64,000 nucleotides of DNA from Methanosarcina mazei S-6. GTDB lineage: Archaea > Halobacteriota > Methanosarcinia > Methanosarcinales > Methanosarcinaceae. Position numbers and translations under genes: made by a program. Below the pieces are notes generated by a model. It did no database searches. It saw only the letters and a program-made list of their open reading frames with translations, and was not told the origin of the DNA. Positions within the stretch are counted from its first letter, which is position 1; each line of letters begins with the position of its first letter. Below, piece after piece: positions 8,212-17,299 of the stretch. The stretch spans positions 1,426,001-1,490,000 of the forward strand of contig NZ_CP009512.1 of assembly GCF_000970205.1 (NCBI RefSeq), in the 5' to 3' direction.

Positions 8212-9552
8212 TTAGAATATCTCCAATAAATCTAGTTCCTCTTTGACAAAAAAGTTCATGAAAGCTTCTGGTTGATCTTCTGAGTATCTGCCTTTATTAT
8301 CAATTTCAATAATGTGAACTTTGTTTCCGTTATCGGTTCGTTCAAAAAATAATACTTGAGAATCAACTTTTTTACTTTCATTTTGACTAATTTTAATTCT
8401 AAATCTATTAATTAAATACTCACTATGGGTTTCAATAACAAAATTTTTGCTCTCAGCTAAATGCATACTATAAATAAATTCGCCTAAAGCCGCCTGTGCA
8501 CGTGGATGTAGGTGAACTTCAGGCTGTTGAATTGCATACGATGTGTTTTTAGATCTCGAAATAATTTCGACAATAATAGGAAGAGCTTGAGAAACTCCGT
8601 AACCTACATTAGATATTTTAAAATTTTTGTTATTTAATATAATATCTAATTGAAATGGAGAAGTTTCATCCTTTCCAAATGGAACTGTGTTAATAGAATC
8701 AAACAGCCCACTTTGTACTCCAAAAGATTCAATTGAAGAAAGTACATCCTTCTTGTTACTGGATTTACTAAAATTAAGGAACCTGTTCAATAAATATGGG
8801 GCGTGATCCCCCTCAGAAGAAGGAGATACTCCATAGTTATCATATGTCCTTTTGGGTTTTGCTCTAATTGGAGCAATCCAACAGAATTTGCCAATAAAAG
8901 AAGGAAATATAACATGATTAAGTTGAGAAGCGACCTTTGCTTTATTAGAAGGATCGGTTGTTTCTTTCTTTTTTGTTTCCAACTCTGCTTCTATAAAGCT
9001 ACCTATAATAGGTAACGGTGTACGAGAAGGAATTTTTATGATATTATACCCTTTATTTTTAATATTAATATCCACTTCTTGGATCCAATTTTTAAAGAAA
9101 GTAAGTGCTTCAGAAGGATCTTCAGGGATAGTTGAGATCTCTTTAACTTTATATTTTATAGATTTTTTCCCAATATTTGCAATCACAGTGTGATCTTTTG
9201 AGATATAGCTAAAATCTGTGATATAAGGAAGCCCTTTATCGTTTTCAAATTTCATAAAAATAGATTTATAAGAGTCCTCTCCTTTCGTGGGTTTACTATT
9301 TAGACCAAAAACCCCGATTTTAAAGAAATTTTTGTCTATATTGCTGTCGGCAATCTCACTAAAAGACCCAAGGTGAATATCCTCATAGTTGAACTTTTGA
9401 TTGAGCCAAAACCCAGTATTATCTAATAAATTTAAAAGAGATAGTATTGAGGATTTACCTGTACTGTTTTCACCCATTAAAAAATTAACATTAGTAAAAG
9501 GGATGTACGTTTCATGAAAACCTCTAAAATTGTCTACATATAATATTATCAT
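8212..9552 (-). CDS. OLD/ABC-like AAA ATPase (DUF3696-like), casposon cargo
   Basis: 446 residues with an SMC/ABC-type ATPase head. Walker A GENSTGKS lies at residues 27-34; Walker B is in YAIQQPEVHLHP near residue 345; an H-switch motif ETHSEYLINR follows near residue 380. The C-terminal motif GRYSEDQPEAFMNFF resembles DUF3696. The downstream PIN nuclease overlaps its stop codon by one base, so ATPase and nuclease form one module. Pairs of such ATPases with nuclease or toxin partners are common in prokaryotic defence, but I do not recognise a named system for this pair. The PIN partner is broken by an IS, so the ATPase is probably orphaned. Confidence 0.75.
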   Translation of the reverse strand: MIILYVDNFRGFHETYIPFTNVNFLMGENSTGKSSILSLLNLLDNTGFWLNQKFNYEDIHLGSFSEIADSNIDKNFFKIGVFGLNSKPTKGEDSYKSIFMKFENDKGLPYITDFSYISKDHTVIANIGKKSIKYKVKEISTIPEDPSEALTFFKNWIQEVDINIKNKGYNIIKIPSRTPLPIIGSFIEAELETKKKETTDPSNKAKVASQLNHVIFPSFIGKFCWIAPIRAKPKRTYDNYGVSPSSEGDHAPYLLNRFLNFSKSSNKKDVLSSIESFGVQSGLFDSINTVPFGKDETSPFQLDIILNNKNFKISNVGYGVSQALPIIVEIISRSKNTSYAIQQPEVHLHPRAQAALGEFIYSMHLAESKNFVIETHSEYLINRFRIKISQNESKKVDSQVLFFERTDNGNKVHIIEIDNKGRYSEDQPEAFMNFFVKEELDLLEIF

Positions 9553-9757
9553 TATTTCACCTAATTATATTAAATTTAAAAAAGCTAATTAAAAGAAAGG
9601 AAAAACTTGCTATAAAAAAGTTTTTAATTTATCTTGTTTCAAAACTATACTTTTTGTAGTATATGTAATACAATTATTGTGCCATCTATTCTGCTAAAGC
9701 TCAAATTTGCCTAAGCTTTGGTCCTCTACAGTTTTGAACCATATTATCGAATTTATT

Positions 9758-9791
9758 AAGGGTTGTAAATTAATTGTGTTTTACAACCCTT
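9758..9791. terminator. 12-bp hairpin between cas1 and the ATPase gene
   Basis: AAGGGTTGTAAA pairs perfectly with TTTACAACCCTT around a 10-base loop, and T residues follow on the plus strand. It lies downstream of cas1 on the minus strand, so it may end the HTH-cas1 transcript. A regulatory role for the ATPase gene is also possible. Confidence 0.4.
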
Positions 9792-9813
9792 TTTACTGCC
9801 TCTATGTAAGCTG

Positions 9814-9944
9814 TTTTACTATTTTACTGTAAAATTTACGCCTTCCTCTGATACAGCTTTACAATTTTACTGTAAATTTACAATTTCTTCTGATACCGTT
9901 TTACTATTTTACTGTAAATTTACATTTTTACATTTTACAGTAAA
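9814..9944. repeat. Array of four TTTACnGTAAA dyads
   Basis: The 11-bp dyad TTTACTGTAAA occurs at 9823-9833, 9866-9876 and 9908-9918, and TTTACAGTAAA at 9934-9944. The first three are in longer direct repeats with spacing 43 and 42 bp and a shared CTTCnTCTGATAC spacer. This looks like a multi-site protein-binding or origin-like region just beyond the cas1 stop codon. Confidence 0.6.
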
Positions 9945-9956
9945 GTATACGCATTT

Positions 9957-11177
9957 TTACTTTTGACTTAAAACCAGAGCTTCCCACTTATTCACCCTTT
10001 CCAGAACATGAGCGTTCAGAGTAAACGGTTTATCAGACTTAGCATTCTGCTTCATATAGTGCAAAGTACCTTTAGAAAACCCTAGCTTCTTCCAGTCGAC
10101 ATAAGAAATATTGAGAATCTTCTGCCTTATATCATAAGAGTCAATTCTTTCAATCTCATATTCAGGCTTAACAAAATCCAGTTTCTCCTTTTTGCTTGTG
10201 AGGTAATGGGCTAATTCTCTCACCTTCAGGAAGATAACATAGCTCCAGGTGCTTTCTTTTCCCTGATAACTTACCTTTTTATTCAGCATATTGGAGAACT
10301 CATTTACAACCTTCCTGGCTCCTGTAGGCTTTAACCTCAGATTGTAATTCTCAGTCCTGATAAAGTCTTTACTTTCCATAGCTCCACTCTCAATCAGGCT
10401 GATAACAGCCAGATCAACAAGGAACCTGAAAGGCTCCTGAAGGTCATAGGCTAAGCTGTTCTTGCTTGGTGTCATTTCATGCAGAAACCCGACATGAGGA
10501 TCTAACCCTACAGAATTAATTGCTTTCAGGCATTCAGCCTCAAGAAGAGAATAGCCATAGTTGAGCATTGTGTTTACCATATCCCCTGAGCCCATAGCCC
10601 TTCTGAACTGATCTACCCTGTTACAGAAATCATATTCCTTTGGAACAGCCTTTGAAAACTCAATCCAGTATTTGCCGGCTAAGGTTCCCTCTATTCCTAA
10701 AATTTCCCTGGTGCTCTTTACTTCTCTTAACTTTGTGAGTCCATCCGAAATATCAAAATTAATTTCTGGATACCTTTGGCTCAGGAAATCAAGGACTGCC
10801 TTAGACTTATTAAATTTAGCCTCAATGAACTTCTTTGCTATCTCAAGCCTAGTTTCCTTATCCTCAAAAGCATGATACTGAGCAAACTTTGTTCTTAAAT
10901 TGGTACTTTCAGGAGGAAGCATTGTTGTCAAAAGCTTGCCATTCCAATCTAAAATGGAAACCTGGACATTATGCTTAATTAGCCATCTAATAGCCTCTAA
11001 GGTAAGGTTTCCACTCTTACCATAAATGATAATGCCATCAATATCAATTCTTTTTGGAGAAAATACATATTCTTGAGGCTCTTCTGTTGTTGAAAACCTT
11101 CCATCCTTGATATGAAGCTTGGCTCCATCAACATGCATATTTATGCCGTGACCATTCAAAAGAAGAAGTTTCACCAA
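9957..11177 (-). CDS. cas1: Cas1-family casposase (casposon integrase)
   Basis: 406 residues. Residues 1-100 form the beta-rich Cas1 N-domain and the rest the helical catalytic domain. The three metal-binding residues are present: E163 in GIEGTLAGKYW, H233 in HVGFLHEMTP and E248 in YDLQEPFRF. A C-terminal extension (about 350-400, SYVDWKKLGFSKGTLHYM) looks like the extra helix-turn-helix typical of casposases rather than CRISPR Cas1. The protein should cut nothing itself but join the casposon ends to target DNA, as shown for casposases. Its start overlaps the stop of the upstream HTH gene by 7 bases, so the two are co-translated. No Cas2 or CRISPR is nearby. Confidence 0.92.
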   Translation of the reverse strand: MVKLLLLNGHGINMHVDGAKLHIKDGRFSTTEEPQEYVFSPKRIDIDGIIIYGKSGNLTLEAIRWLIKHNVQVSILDWNGKLLTTMLPPESTNLRTKFAQYHAFEDKETRLEIAKKFIEAKFNKSKAVLDFLSQRYPEINFDISDGLTKLREVKSTREILGIEGTLAGKYWIEFSKAVPKEYDFCNRVDQFRRAMGSGDMVNTMLNYGYSLLEAECLKAINSVGLDPHVGFLHEMTPSKNSLAYDLQEPFRFLVDLAVISLIESGAMESKDFIRTENYNLRLKPTGARKVVNEFSNMLNKKVSYQGKESTWSYVIFLKVRELAHYLTSKKEKLDFVKPEYEIERIDSYDIRQKILNISYVDWKKLGFSKGTLHYMKQNAKSDKPFTLNAHVLERVNKWEALVLSQK

Positions 11178-12055
11178 GAATCATCCTCCTTCTCTCCTTT
11201 TGCATAAGGGGTTTTATATAATCCCAAATTAATTAGAGCCTCAGTTCTTATATTGGAAACAAACTGTGAAGCGTTTTCTTTTCCTTCTATTGCTAGCTCT
11301 TCCTCCAACCTGTAAAGTTCTTCTCTATGTTCCTCAATAAGATTGGCTGTATATTCTGTGTTGTAAACATTTTCTACAGAAAAAGGATCTTGTAGGGCTC
11401 TTGCATCTTCCATAAACCTTTCAATTACAGCCTTATGCCCATAATGTCCAAGAAGATAGATAATGTGAGTTCTAAGGTTTACATGGGTTGAAACAGGAAC
11501 AGGATATTTCTTTAGCAATTTTACTAACAGGTCAATTGTTTTTACTTTATTAGTGGGCTCAATGTCTTTTTTCAAAATATATCTATCTAATAAGAGCAAC
11601 AACTTATCAGCAAGTTCTTCATCTATAGTTCCTTCCTCAATGTTTTTATCAAACTGAGCTATAACTATATCCAGTTGTACAGGAGTTAAGACATAAGTTT
11701 GTTCATAACGTGCAATCTCTTTTAAAGCCATTTTTTGCTTTATGGGTTCTTCTGACCCAAGCCAATCTAAAATCTTGTCCATATGCCCTTTAATTTTAGA
11801 CACATCTTTCAAGGTCAGATAACTAGCTCTTCCATCAGTATCTTCTATTCCTAATTTCCCTAAATCAGAAGATTCTAGGCGTATAATTGTTTCCAAATTA
11901 ATCAGATTGTCTAGTTTACGATTTATACTCTTGAGGCTATACCCAAGTTCATTTTTATGCCTTTTCATCAGGTCTTCTATGAGTTGTTTCCTTCTTACAT
12001 ACCCTTTTTGTGTAAGATACCGCTTTACCTCAGTTTCAAAGTCTCTTTGTGTCAC
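11171..12055 (-). CDS. Casposon HTH protein with a helical repeat domain
   Basis: 294 residues. Residues 1-70 look like a winged-helix DNA-binding domain (VRRKQLIEDLMKRHKNELGY, then SLKSINRKLDNL). Residues 90-260 are almost all helical, with HEAT-like spacing. It overlaps cas1 by 7 bases and is the first gene of the leftward casposon operon. HTH proteins next to cas1 are common in casposons; the exact function is unknown. A role in end recognition or in controlling the operon is inference. Confidence 0.65.
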   Translation of the reverse strand: MTQRDFETEVKRYLTQKGYVRRKQLIEDLMKRHKNELGYSLKSINRKLDNLINLETIIRLESSDLGKLGIEDTDGRASYLTLKDVSKIKGHMDKILDWLGSEEPIKQKMALKEIARYEQTYVLTPVQLDIVIAQFDKNIEEGTIDEELADKLLLLLDRYILKKDIEPTNKVKTIDLLVKLLKKYPVPVSTHVNLRTHIIYLLGHYGHKAVIERFMEDARALQDPFSVENVYNTEYTANLIEEHREELYRLEEELAIEGKENASQFVSNIRTEALINLGLYKTPYAKGEKEDDSW

Positions 12056-12181
12056 AAATAATACTCTCTTATTCTTGTGTTTTACTCAAGTATATATAAA
12101 ATATATGTCAAACTTGTACTTAAAGTTATACTCAATTCTGTACATAAGTAAGAGCGGTACATGTTGCTTATTGTGAGTTAC
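12056..12181. promoter_or_regulatory. Divergent casposon promoter region
   Basis: 126 AT-rich bases separate the leftward HTH-cas1 operon from the rightward RHH-polB operon. A TATA-like run TATATATAAAATATATG lies at about 12092-12108, and short repeats related to ACTTGTACTTAAAGT follow. The small RHH protein encoded at its right edge is a natural candidate to bind here; that is inference. Confidence 0.45.
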
Positions 12182-12322
12182 ATGACCACAAAAGACAGAG
12201 TTTTGATAACATTGTCTCCTTACCTTAAGGAGAAACTAGAACAGAACGCAGAAGATTATGGATGCTCTCAGGCTGAAGTTATGAGAACAGCTTTTATCAG
12301 AATGATGGAGGCTGAACGATGA
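12182..12322 (+). CDS. Ribbon-helix-helix (CopG-like) small regulator, 46 aa
   Basis: A 46-residue frame with an ATG at 12182: an N-terminal beta strand (DRVLITLSPYL) followed by two helices (KEKLEQNAEDYG, SQAEVMRTAFIRMM), the standard RHH layout. Its stop overlaps the next start (ATGA at 12319-12322), so it is coupled to the rightward operon. Small RHH proteins of this kind usually repress their own promoter. Confidence 0.75.
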   Translation: MTTKDRVLITLSPYLKEKLEQNAEDYGCSQAEVMRTAFIRMMEAER

Positions 12323-12957
12323 GCCGACCAAGATTTTCCAAAGACTACAGGACTTATGGGGAATGGCTCAAAATTCAGCCTAGAGATACAAAATATGCAA
12401 AGGAGATCATCAGGAAACACAAATTTTTCCCTGATAAAAGCCTCAGCCAGCTTAGAAATCTGAAGATAAGCGATTTTGATCTAAGCCAGACAGCCTGGAA
12501 AACTCTTTCAGCCCAGGGTAAGAGAGATAGAAATCTATCTCTCCAAATTTTAAGGGAAATGAGAAAAGGTGAAAATCTTTCTTCTGTACTTGAAAAGATA
12601 GGCAAAAGAACAGAATTTGCAGTCAAGCATCTTGGAAAGAACCTTTACAAGTCAGGAGGAACCTGGAAGGTTACAAAAACAGATACTATCCAGGCTGAAA
12701 TGCTGATTTACTCCACAGAAGGACAAAAAACGATTATTACAGCCAGTTCTAAGGATAGGTCTTTAATTGCAGAATATCATGCCAATGTTCAGAAGGCAAT
12801 AAAAAACAATGATCCTTCTGTTCTTGCCAAATTTAAGGACGTTCAAATAGTAGATGCAAAAGGCAACGTCCACCACTTTGAAACCGATCTTAATAAGCTC
12901 TATGAGATCCTAGAAGCTCAGGAAGAACCGGAGTTTTTGGAAGTCTATCAGCATTGA
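12319..12957 (+). CDS. Casposon hypothetical protein, 212 aa
   Basis: No known domain recognised. The sequence is basic and helical at the N-terminus (RPRFSKDYRTYGEWLKIQPR; KFFPDKSLSQLRNLK), with a likely beta-rich middle (TIQAEMLIYSTEGQKTIIT). It sits between the RHH gene and the HNH gene, coupled to the former by a 4-base overlap, with 12 bases to the latter. Its position in the replication operon suggests a DNA-handling role. Confidence 0.6.
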   Translation: MSRPRFSKDYRTYGEWLKIQPRDTKYAKEIIRKHKFFPDKSLSQLRNLKISDFDLSQTAWKTLSAQGKRDRNLSLQILREMRKGENLSSVLEKIGKRTEFAVKHLGKNLYKSGGTWKVTKTDTIQAEMLIYSTEGQKTIITASSKDRSLIAEYHANVQKAIKNNDPSVLAKFKDVQIVDAKGNVHHFETDLNKLYEILEAQEEPEFLEVYQH

Positions 12958-12969
12958 GGAGGTGAGACT

Positions 12970-13302
12970 ATGGACAAAGAGACTTATCAAAAAACTTTGA
13001 ACAAACAGAAGAGAAAAGGAAACTCCTCTCTTTGCTGTGTTATCTGTGGAGAAGATGATCCAGATCTAATTGAAATGCATCACATCTCTGGACGGAACAA
13101 TTCAGACCAGGTTCAGCCTCTATGTAAAAATTGCCATTTCAAGGTCACAAAAGAACAAAACAAGCTAAGTCCAAAAGCCAGATCTGGAAATGCCTCCACT
13201 GAGCAAAAAAGAGCTTTTCAGTTAGTTTCTATTGGGGCTTTACTGAAAGAGTTAGGAACTCAGTTAATTGATCTTGGAAATGAGATGGTGCAAAATGTCT
13301 AA
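12970..13302 (+). CDS. HNH endonuclease of the casposon
   Basis: 110 residues with a compact HNH/zinc fold: CVICG, then LIEMHHISG (the catalytic histidines), then QPLCKNCHFKVT. Two CxxC pairs hold the zinc. HNH nucleases are a regular part of casposons; the job in the transposition cycle is not established. An AGGAGGTGAG ribosome-binding site lies at about 12957-12966, directly before the ATG. Its last 8 bases overlap the start of polB (ATGTCTAA). Confidence 0.85.
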   Translation: MDKETYQKTLNKQKRKGNSSLCCVICGEDDPDLIEMHHISGRNNSDQVQPLCKNCHFKVTKEQNKLSPKARSGNASTEQKRAFQLVSIGALLKELGTQLIDLGNEMVQNV

Positions 13303-14320
13303 AGTTGCAGTTAGGGGATATACTCAGAGACTTGAAAAGCCCCAAGCAAAAAGGAGCTTTAGTTATGATACTCCTCTCAGACATAACAGGGTACTGGTCT
13401 TTGATACTGAAACAACCATAGACCAGTATCAAAATTTTAAGATAGGATACTTCCAGATCTACCAGGATGGAGTTATTCAGCATGATGGTTTATTCTATGA
13501 TCCATCTACCCTGAATGAAAGAGAAATAAATATACTGGAAGCCTATTCAAAAAAGCATAACATAAACCTGTATTCCCTGGATGAGTTCATAGACAATGTA
13601 TTTTATCCTGAAGTCTTTGGGCTTAAAACCCTCTGCAATGGGTATAACTTAGCTTTTGACCTTATCAGAATTGCTAAAAGATCAGGAGATTCAAGGGGAA
13701 GGAACAGAGGCGGTTTTACCCTCACCCTCTCAGATGACCCTTTCAACCCTCCTATAATAGTCAAAAAGCTTGGATACTCTAACAACTTTAAGTTTACCAC
13801 AACCAAGCAGAACAAGGGAGAGAGTCATTTCTCTGGCTATTTCCTAGATACTCAAAGGCTGGCTGAAGTTCTCCTTCAGGAAAGACGTATTTCCCTTGAA
13901 AAAGCCGCAGAAAGGCTCAACACTCCTGTTAAGAAAATGAAAGAAATTGAACATGGAAAAGTTACTGAAAAGTATATTGATTATCTGATAAAAGATGTTG
14001 AAACTACTCAGGCTGTGTATGAAAAGCTTGTTAAGGAGCTTGACGTTTACCAGATCCATGTACCCATAACAAAAATCTTTAGCGAGGCTTCCATTGGGAA
14101 ATATGCTCTCAGCCAGTTAGGGGTTAAACCTTTCCTAGAACTGAACCCAGATTTTCCAGATTTGATTATTGGGAACATGATGACTTCATATTTCGGAGGA
14201 AGAACAGAATGTAAAATCAGGAAGGAGCCAATAAAGGTTACAGTTCTTGATTTTACAAGCATGTACCCTACAGTTACAATGTTAATGAACCTCTGGAAGT
14301 ACATCATAGCTGAAAGCCTA

Positions 14321-15493
14321 GTGTCTCAACCATTTAATTATTAGTCATCATTATAAACGTTGAATCCTTTTATACCTTCATGCTACAGATTCAACTTGCA
14401 GATAATGAGGTAAATTTCCTTCAGGATTTTGTGAGAAAAGGACGTAAAAGCGCAAGAGAACTAACTCGAGCCCGTATTCTCCTTCTATCAAACCAGCAAA
14501 CAGAAATCACTGAAATCGTGAAAATATTAGGTATTTCCAGGAGTACCACTTTGAATATACGGAAAAGATACCTTGATGAAGGTCTCCCCAATGCTCTTTT
14601 TGACAAATCAAGATCTGGTCAACCTATAAAATACACTGAAAAACATGTTGCAGAAGTAATCGCTTTAGCCTGCAGCAGTTCCCCTGATGGAAGCAAAAGA
14701 TGGTCTCTTTCCCTGCTTACTGAAGAACTTAGGAAAAAAGAAGGATTTGAAACTATAGGTAAAGAGAGTGTCAGGCTTATTTTGAAAAAAGCAAAACTAA
14801 ACCTTGGTTAAGACGGATGTGGTGTATTCAGACTATCGATACTGAATATAGAGACAGGATGTATGACATTCTTAGTCTGTATGAAGAGGATTATGATCCT
14901 AAAAAACCTCTTATCTGTCTTGACGAGAAGCCTAAGCAACTGCTCAGGGATAAAAGAATGAGCATTCCTATGAAGCTTGGAAGTTCAGAAAAATATGATT
15001 ATGAGTATGTCAGAAACGGAACAGCAAACATATTCATGGCGGTAGAGTTCAAAGCAGGAAAAAGGGTAACTCAGGTAACCAAAAGAAGAACAATGAAGGA
15101 TTTTGCACAATTCATGAAGATTCTTGTCACAGAAGAATATTCTGAAGCAGAAGTCATCAGACTGGTTACGGATAATCTCAATATCCATAAAGAGAAGTCA
15201 TTCTACGAAGCATTCTCAGAAGAGGAAGCAAAGAAGATTCTGGACAAGATAGAGTTCCATTACACGCCAAAACATGCAAGCTGGCTCAATGCTGCTGAAA
15301 TCGAGATCAATGTCATGGATATCGAATGTACAGGAAGAAGGATCGGGGACATCGAGACGCTTAAAAATGAAGTGGATTCATGGACAAAGAGAAGGAATGA
15401 ACACAAAAGGAAAATTGAATGGAAGTTTACAAGGAAGAATGCAGATGAGAAAATGTCAAAGTATTATGTGAAATAATTAAATGGTCATGACAC
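14321..15493 (+). mobile_element. IS630-type insertion sequence, 1,173 bp, in polB
   Basis: Terminal inverted repeats are GTGTCTCAACCATTTAATTA at the left and GTGTCATGACCATTTAATTA read inward from the right, 3 mismatches. TA is duplicated at 14319-14320 and 15494-15495, the target signature of IS630/Tc1 elements. The length and two-part transposase fit the family. Confidence 0.9.
14380..15476 (+). pseudogene. IS630-family transposase in two frames
   Basis: The first frame (14380-14811, 143 aa) carries the N-terminal HTH (EIVKILGISRSTTLNIRKRY). The second (from about 14817 to 15476) carries the DDE catalytic part: CLDEKP, VTDNLNIH and ASWLNAAEIE. The second frame is -1 relative to the first, and its open stretch reaches back over the end of the first: KPWLRRMWCI reads across 14800-14830. 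Either one A was lost in the CTAAACC run or a programmed -1 shift near the GAAAAAAGC run joins them. All catalytic residues are present. Confidence 0.8.
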
Positions 15494-17299
15494 TAGAAAT
15501 TCAGGATATAACAGAAGAAACCATAGGATTTGTTTCAAAAGTAAAACTTTCAGACCTTCAGAATCAGGATACATGGAAAAAGCTTGTTGTTATGGTCAAG
15601 ATTCAGCCCGATGATGATATTTTGCCTGTGAGAATGGATTATAAAGGAAATAATACAGGCTTTAACGTAGGAATCAATTATCTGAGTTCTAACTCAGAGA
15701 TGTGGTATTCTTTACCGGATGTTATAGGCTCATATCTCCTTACCGGCAAAGCTCCAAAAATTATAGAAGCTGTAAAATTTGTTCCTAAAGGAGCACAGAA
15801 GGGTTTAAGGAAATCTGGGGTTCTTGGAATTGATATTGATCCGTTAAAGGATAATGTTGTTCAGGTTCTTGTAGAAGAGAGGCAGAAGATTAAGGAAAAA
15901 TTAAAAAAGACTGATAAAAATGCTCCTGAACTTCAGCATTTATCAAGCAGAGCCCAGGCTATCAAGATTCTTGTAAATGCTCTCAGTTATGGAATCTTTA
16001 TTGAGCTTAACCCAGAAGATAAGAAAAGTGAGTTTCAGGTTTATGGTCTTGATAACTTTGTTACTAAGGAAAACAGGTTTGAGAAGTCAGGCAAATATTT
16101 TCATCCTCTCCTGGCTGTTATGATTACTTCAGGAGCCAGGCTTTTTTTAACAATGGCTGAAGCCAGGTTAAAAGAGCTCGGTGCTATTCACGCTTACATG
16201 GATACTGATTCTGTGTTTGTGCCTCCTGATAAAGCTCAGGAGCTCGCAGAGTTTTTTCAGCCTCTTAATCCTTACAACATGGATATTCCATTGCTTAAAC
16301 CTGAGAAAAAGGATCTCTGGTTCTATGGAATTGCTTCTAAAAGATATGCTCTATACTACTATGAGAACGGAAAAATCAAGTTTATGGAAGATGAAAGGTC
16401 TTACAAACTTCATGGGCTTGGGCATTTAACAAACCCCTTCCCTAACTCAGTTGAAGATTGGCAGGCTGAAATCTGGCAGGATATCCTTAAACTGCATTAT
16501 AGGCTGATTACTGAAAGAGATATTGAAGAGAAATATTCTAACCTTTATGCAATTTCTCAGCTTACTGTTAGCACTTCTATTGTATTAAGCAGATTTAAAA
16601 AACTAAATGAGAGGAAACCCTGGAAAGAACAGATTAAACCTTTTAACTTCTTCCTTGTAAGCTTCCAAGTAATTATAGAAGATGATAAGGCTGTTAAGCC
16701 TCTCGCTCCATTTACAAAGGATTATCAGAAAATCGTTTATGAGCCCTTCATTGATTATGACTCAGGAGAAGTTAAGGAAGGATCTCAATATTTCAAGCCA
16801 TTAAGCAGGACTATTTTGCATTATGTTGAGCATATGGAAAATAAGTTTGATGGAGACATAGGAGTTTTAAAGAGAAAACATATTCAGGCTGAGGGGTTGG
16901 TTTACATTGGGAAAGAAGCCAATAATATTGAAGATCAGCCTTTGGATGTAATAGGAGCTCAAGTTTTCGTTAATGAGGAAGAAATTAAGCAGAAGATTTT
17001 GGGTTTAACTCCTGAAGAGGCACGGAAGTTAGGGGTTAAACATAGGAGTACTTTGAAGAGGATGAAAGATAGAATTATGAAGGACGGTAAAATAAGTTTG
17101 GACACGAAAGAAGTAAAGAAACTTCTAAACAGAATATGAGCCACTTATCGAGCCTATTGCAAACTCAAAATTATCTCTCAGAATCCTCATTTTGAATAGT
17201 TAAAGGAACTCTATCATGACATCTCTAGAACGATTATCATTACTTAACAACAAAGTTGTTTTTGGAATGAGTTGTTTTAAGTGAATATAGGAATTAATT

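Larger units (their letters stand above)
5960..8212 (-). pseudogene. PIN-domain nuclease gene split by an insertion sequence
   Basis: The N-terminal part (8212-7914) and C-terminal part (6188-5960) join in frame across the IS with a single copy of its 6-bp target duplication, giving a 175-residue PIN protein. Acidic residues expected of a PIN nuclease are all present: D in IIIDTNVL near the start, E in HNELKK, D in FNDRHLAS and D in CTNDKE. PIN nucleases cut RNA, often as toxins or defence effectors. Its ATG overlaps the stop of the upstream ATPase gene by one base (TAATG), so the two were translationally coupled. The insertion separates the last catalytic acid, so the gene should be dead now. 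Confidence 0.75.
9553..9956. other. Casposon intergenic region with hairpin and dyad array
   Basis: AT-rich 404-base gap between the ATPase start and the cas1 stop. It must hold the ATPase promoter and the end of the cas1 transcript. Two structures listed separately fill its right half: a 12-bp hairpin (9758-9791) and four TTTACnGTAAA dyads (9823-9944). Confidence 0.6.
13295..17139 (+). pseudogene. polB: Family B DNA polymerase split by an IS630-type element
   Basis: The parts 13295-14320 and 15496-17139 join in frame once the IS and one copy of its TA duplication are removed (AES-L-EIQD), giving 889 residues. All motifs are there: exonuclease I FDTETT at residues 36-41, exonuclease II in GYNLAFD, exonuclease III YLIKD, polymerase A DFTSMYP near 325, polymerase B ending NALSYG near 505 and polymerase C YMDTDS near 576. 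The ATG at 13295 overlaps the HNH stop and is preferred to one at 13268. The polymerase should copy the casposon; in this copy it is cut between motifs A and B and cannot work as a single chain. Confidence 0.9.

Noticed and set aside
9957-11177. Cas1 of a CRISPR-Cas system
   Set aside because: No cas2, effector genes or CRISPR repeats; the neighbours and bounded ends are those of a casposon.
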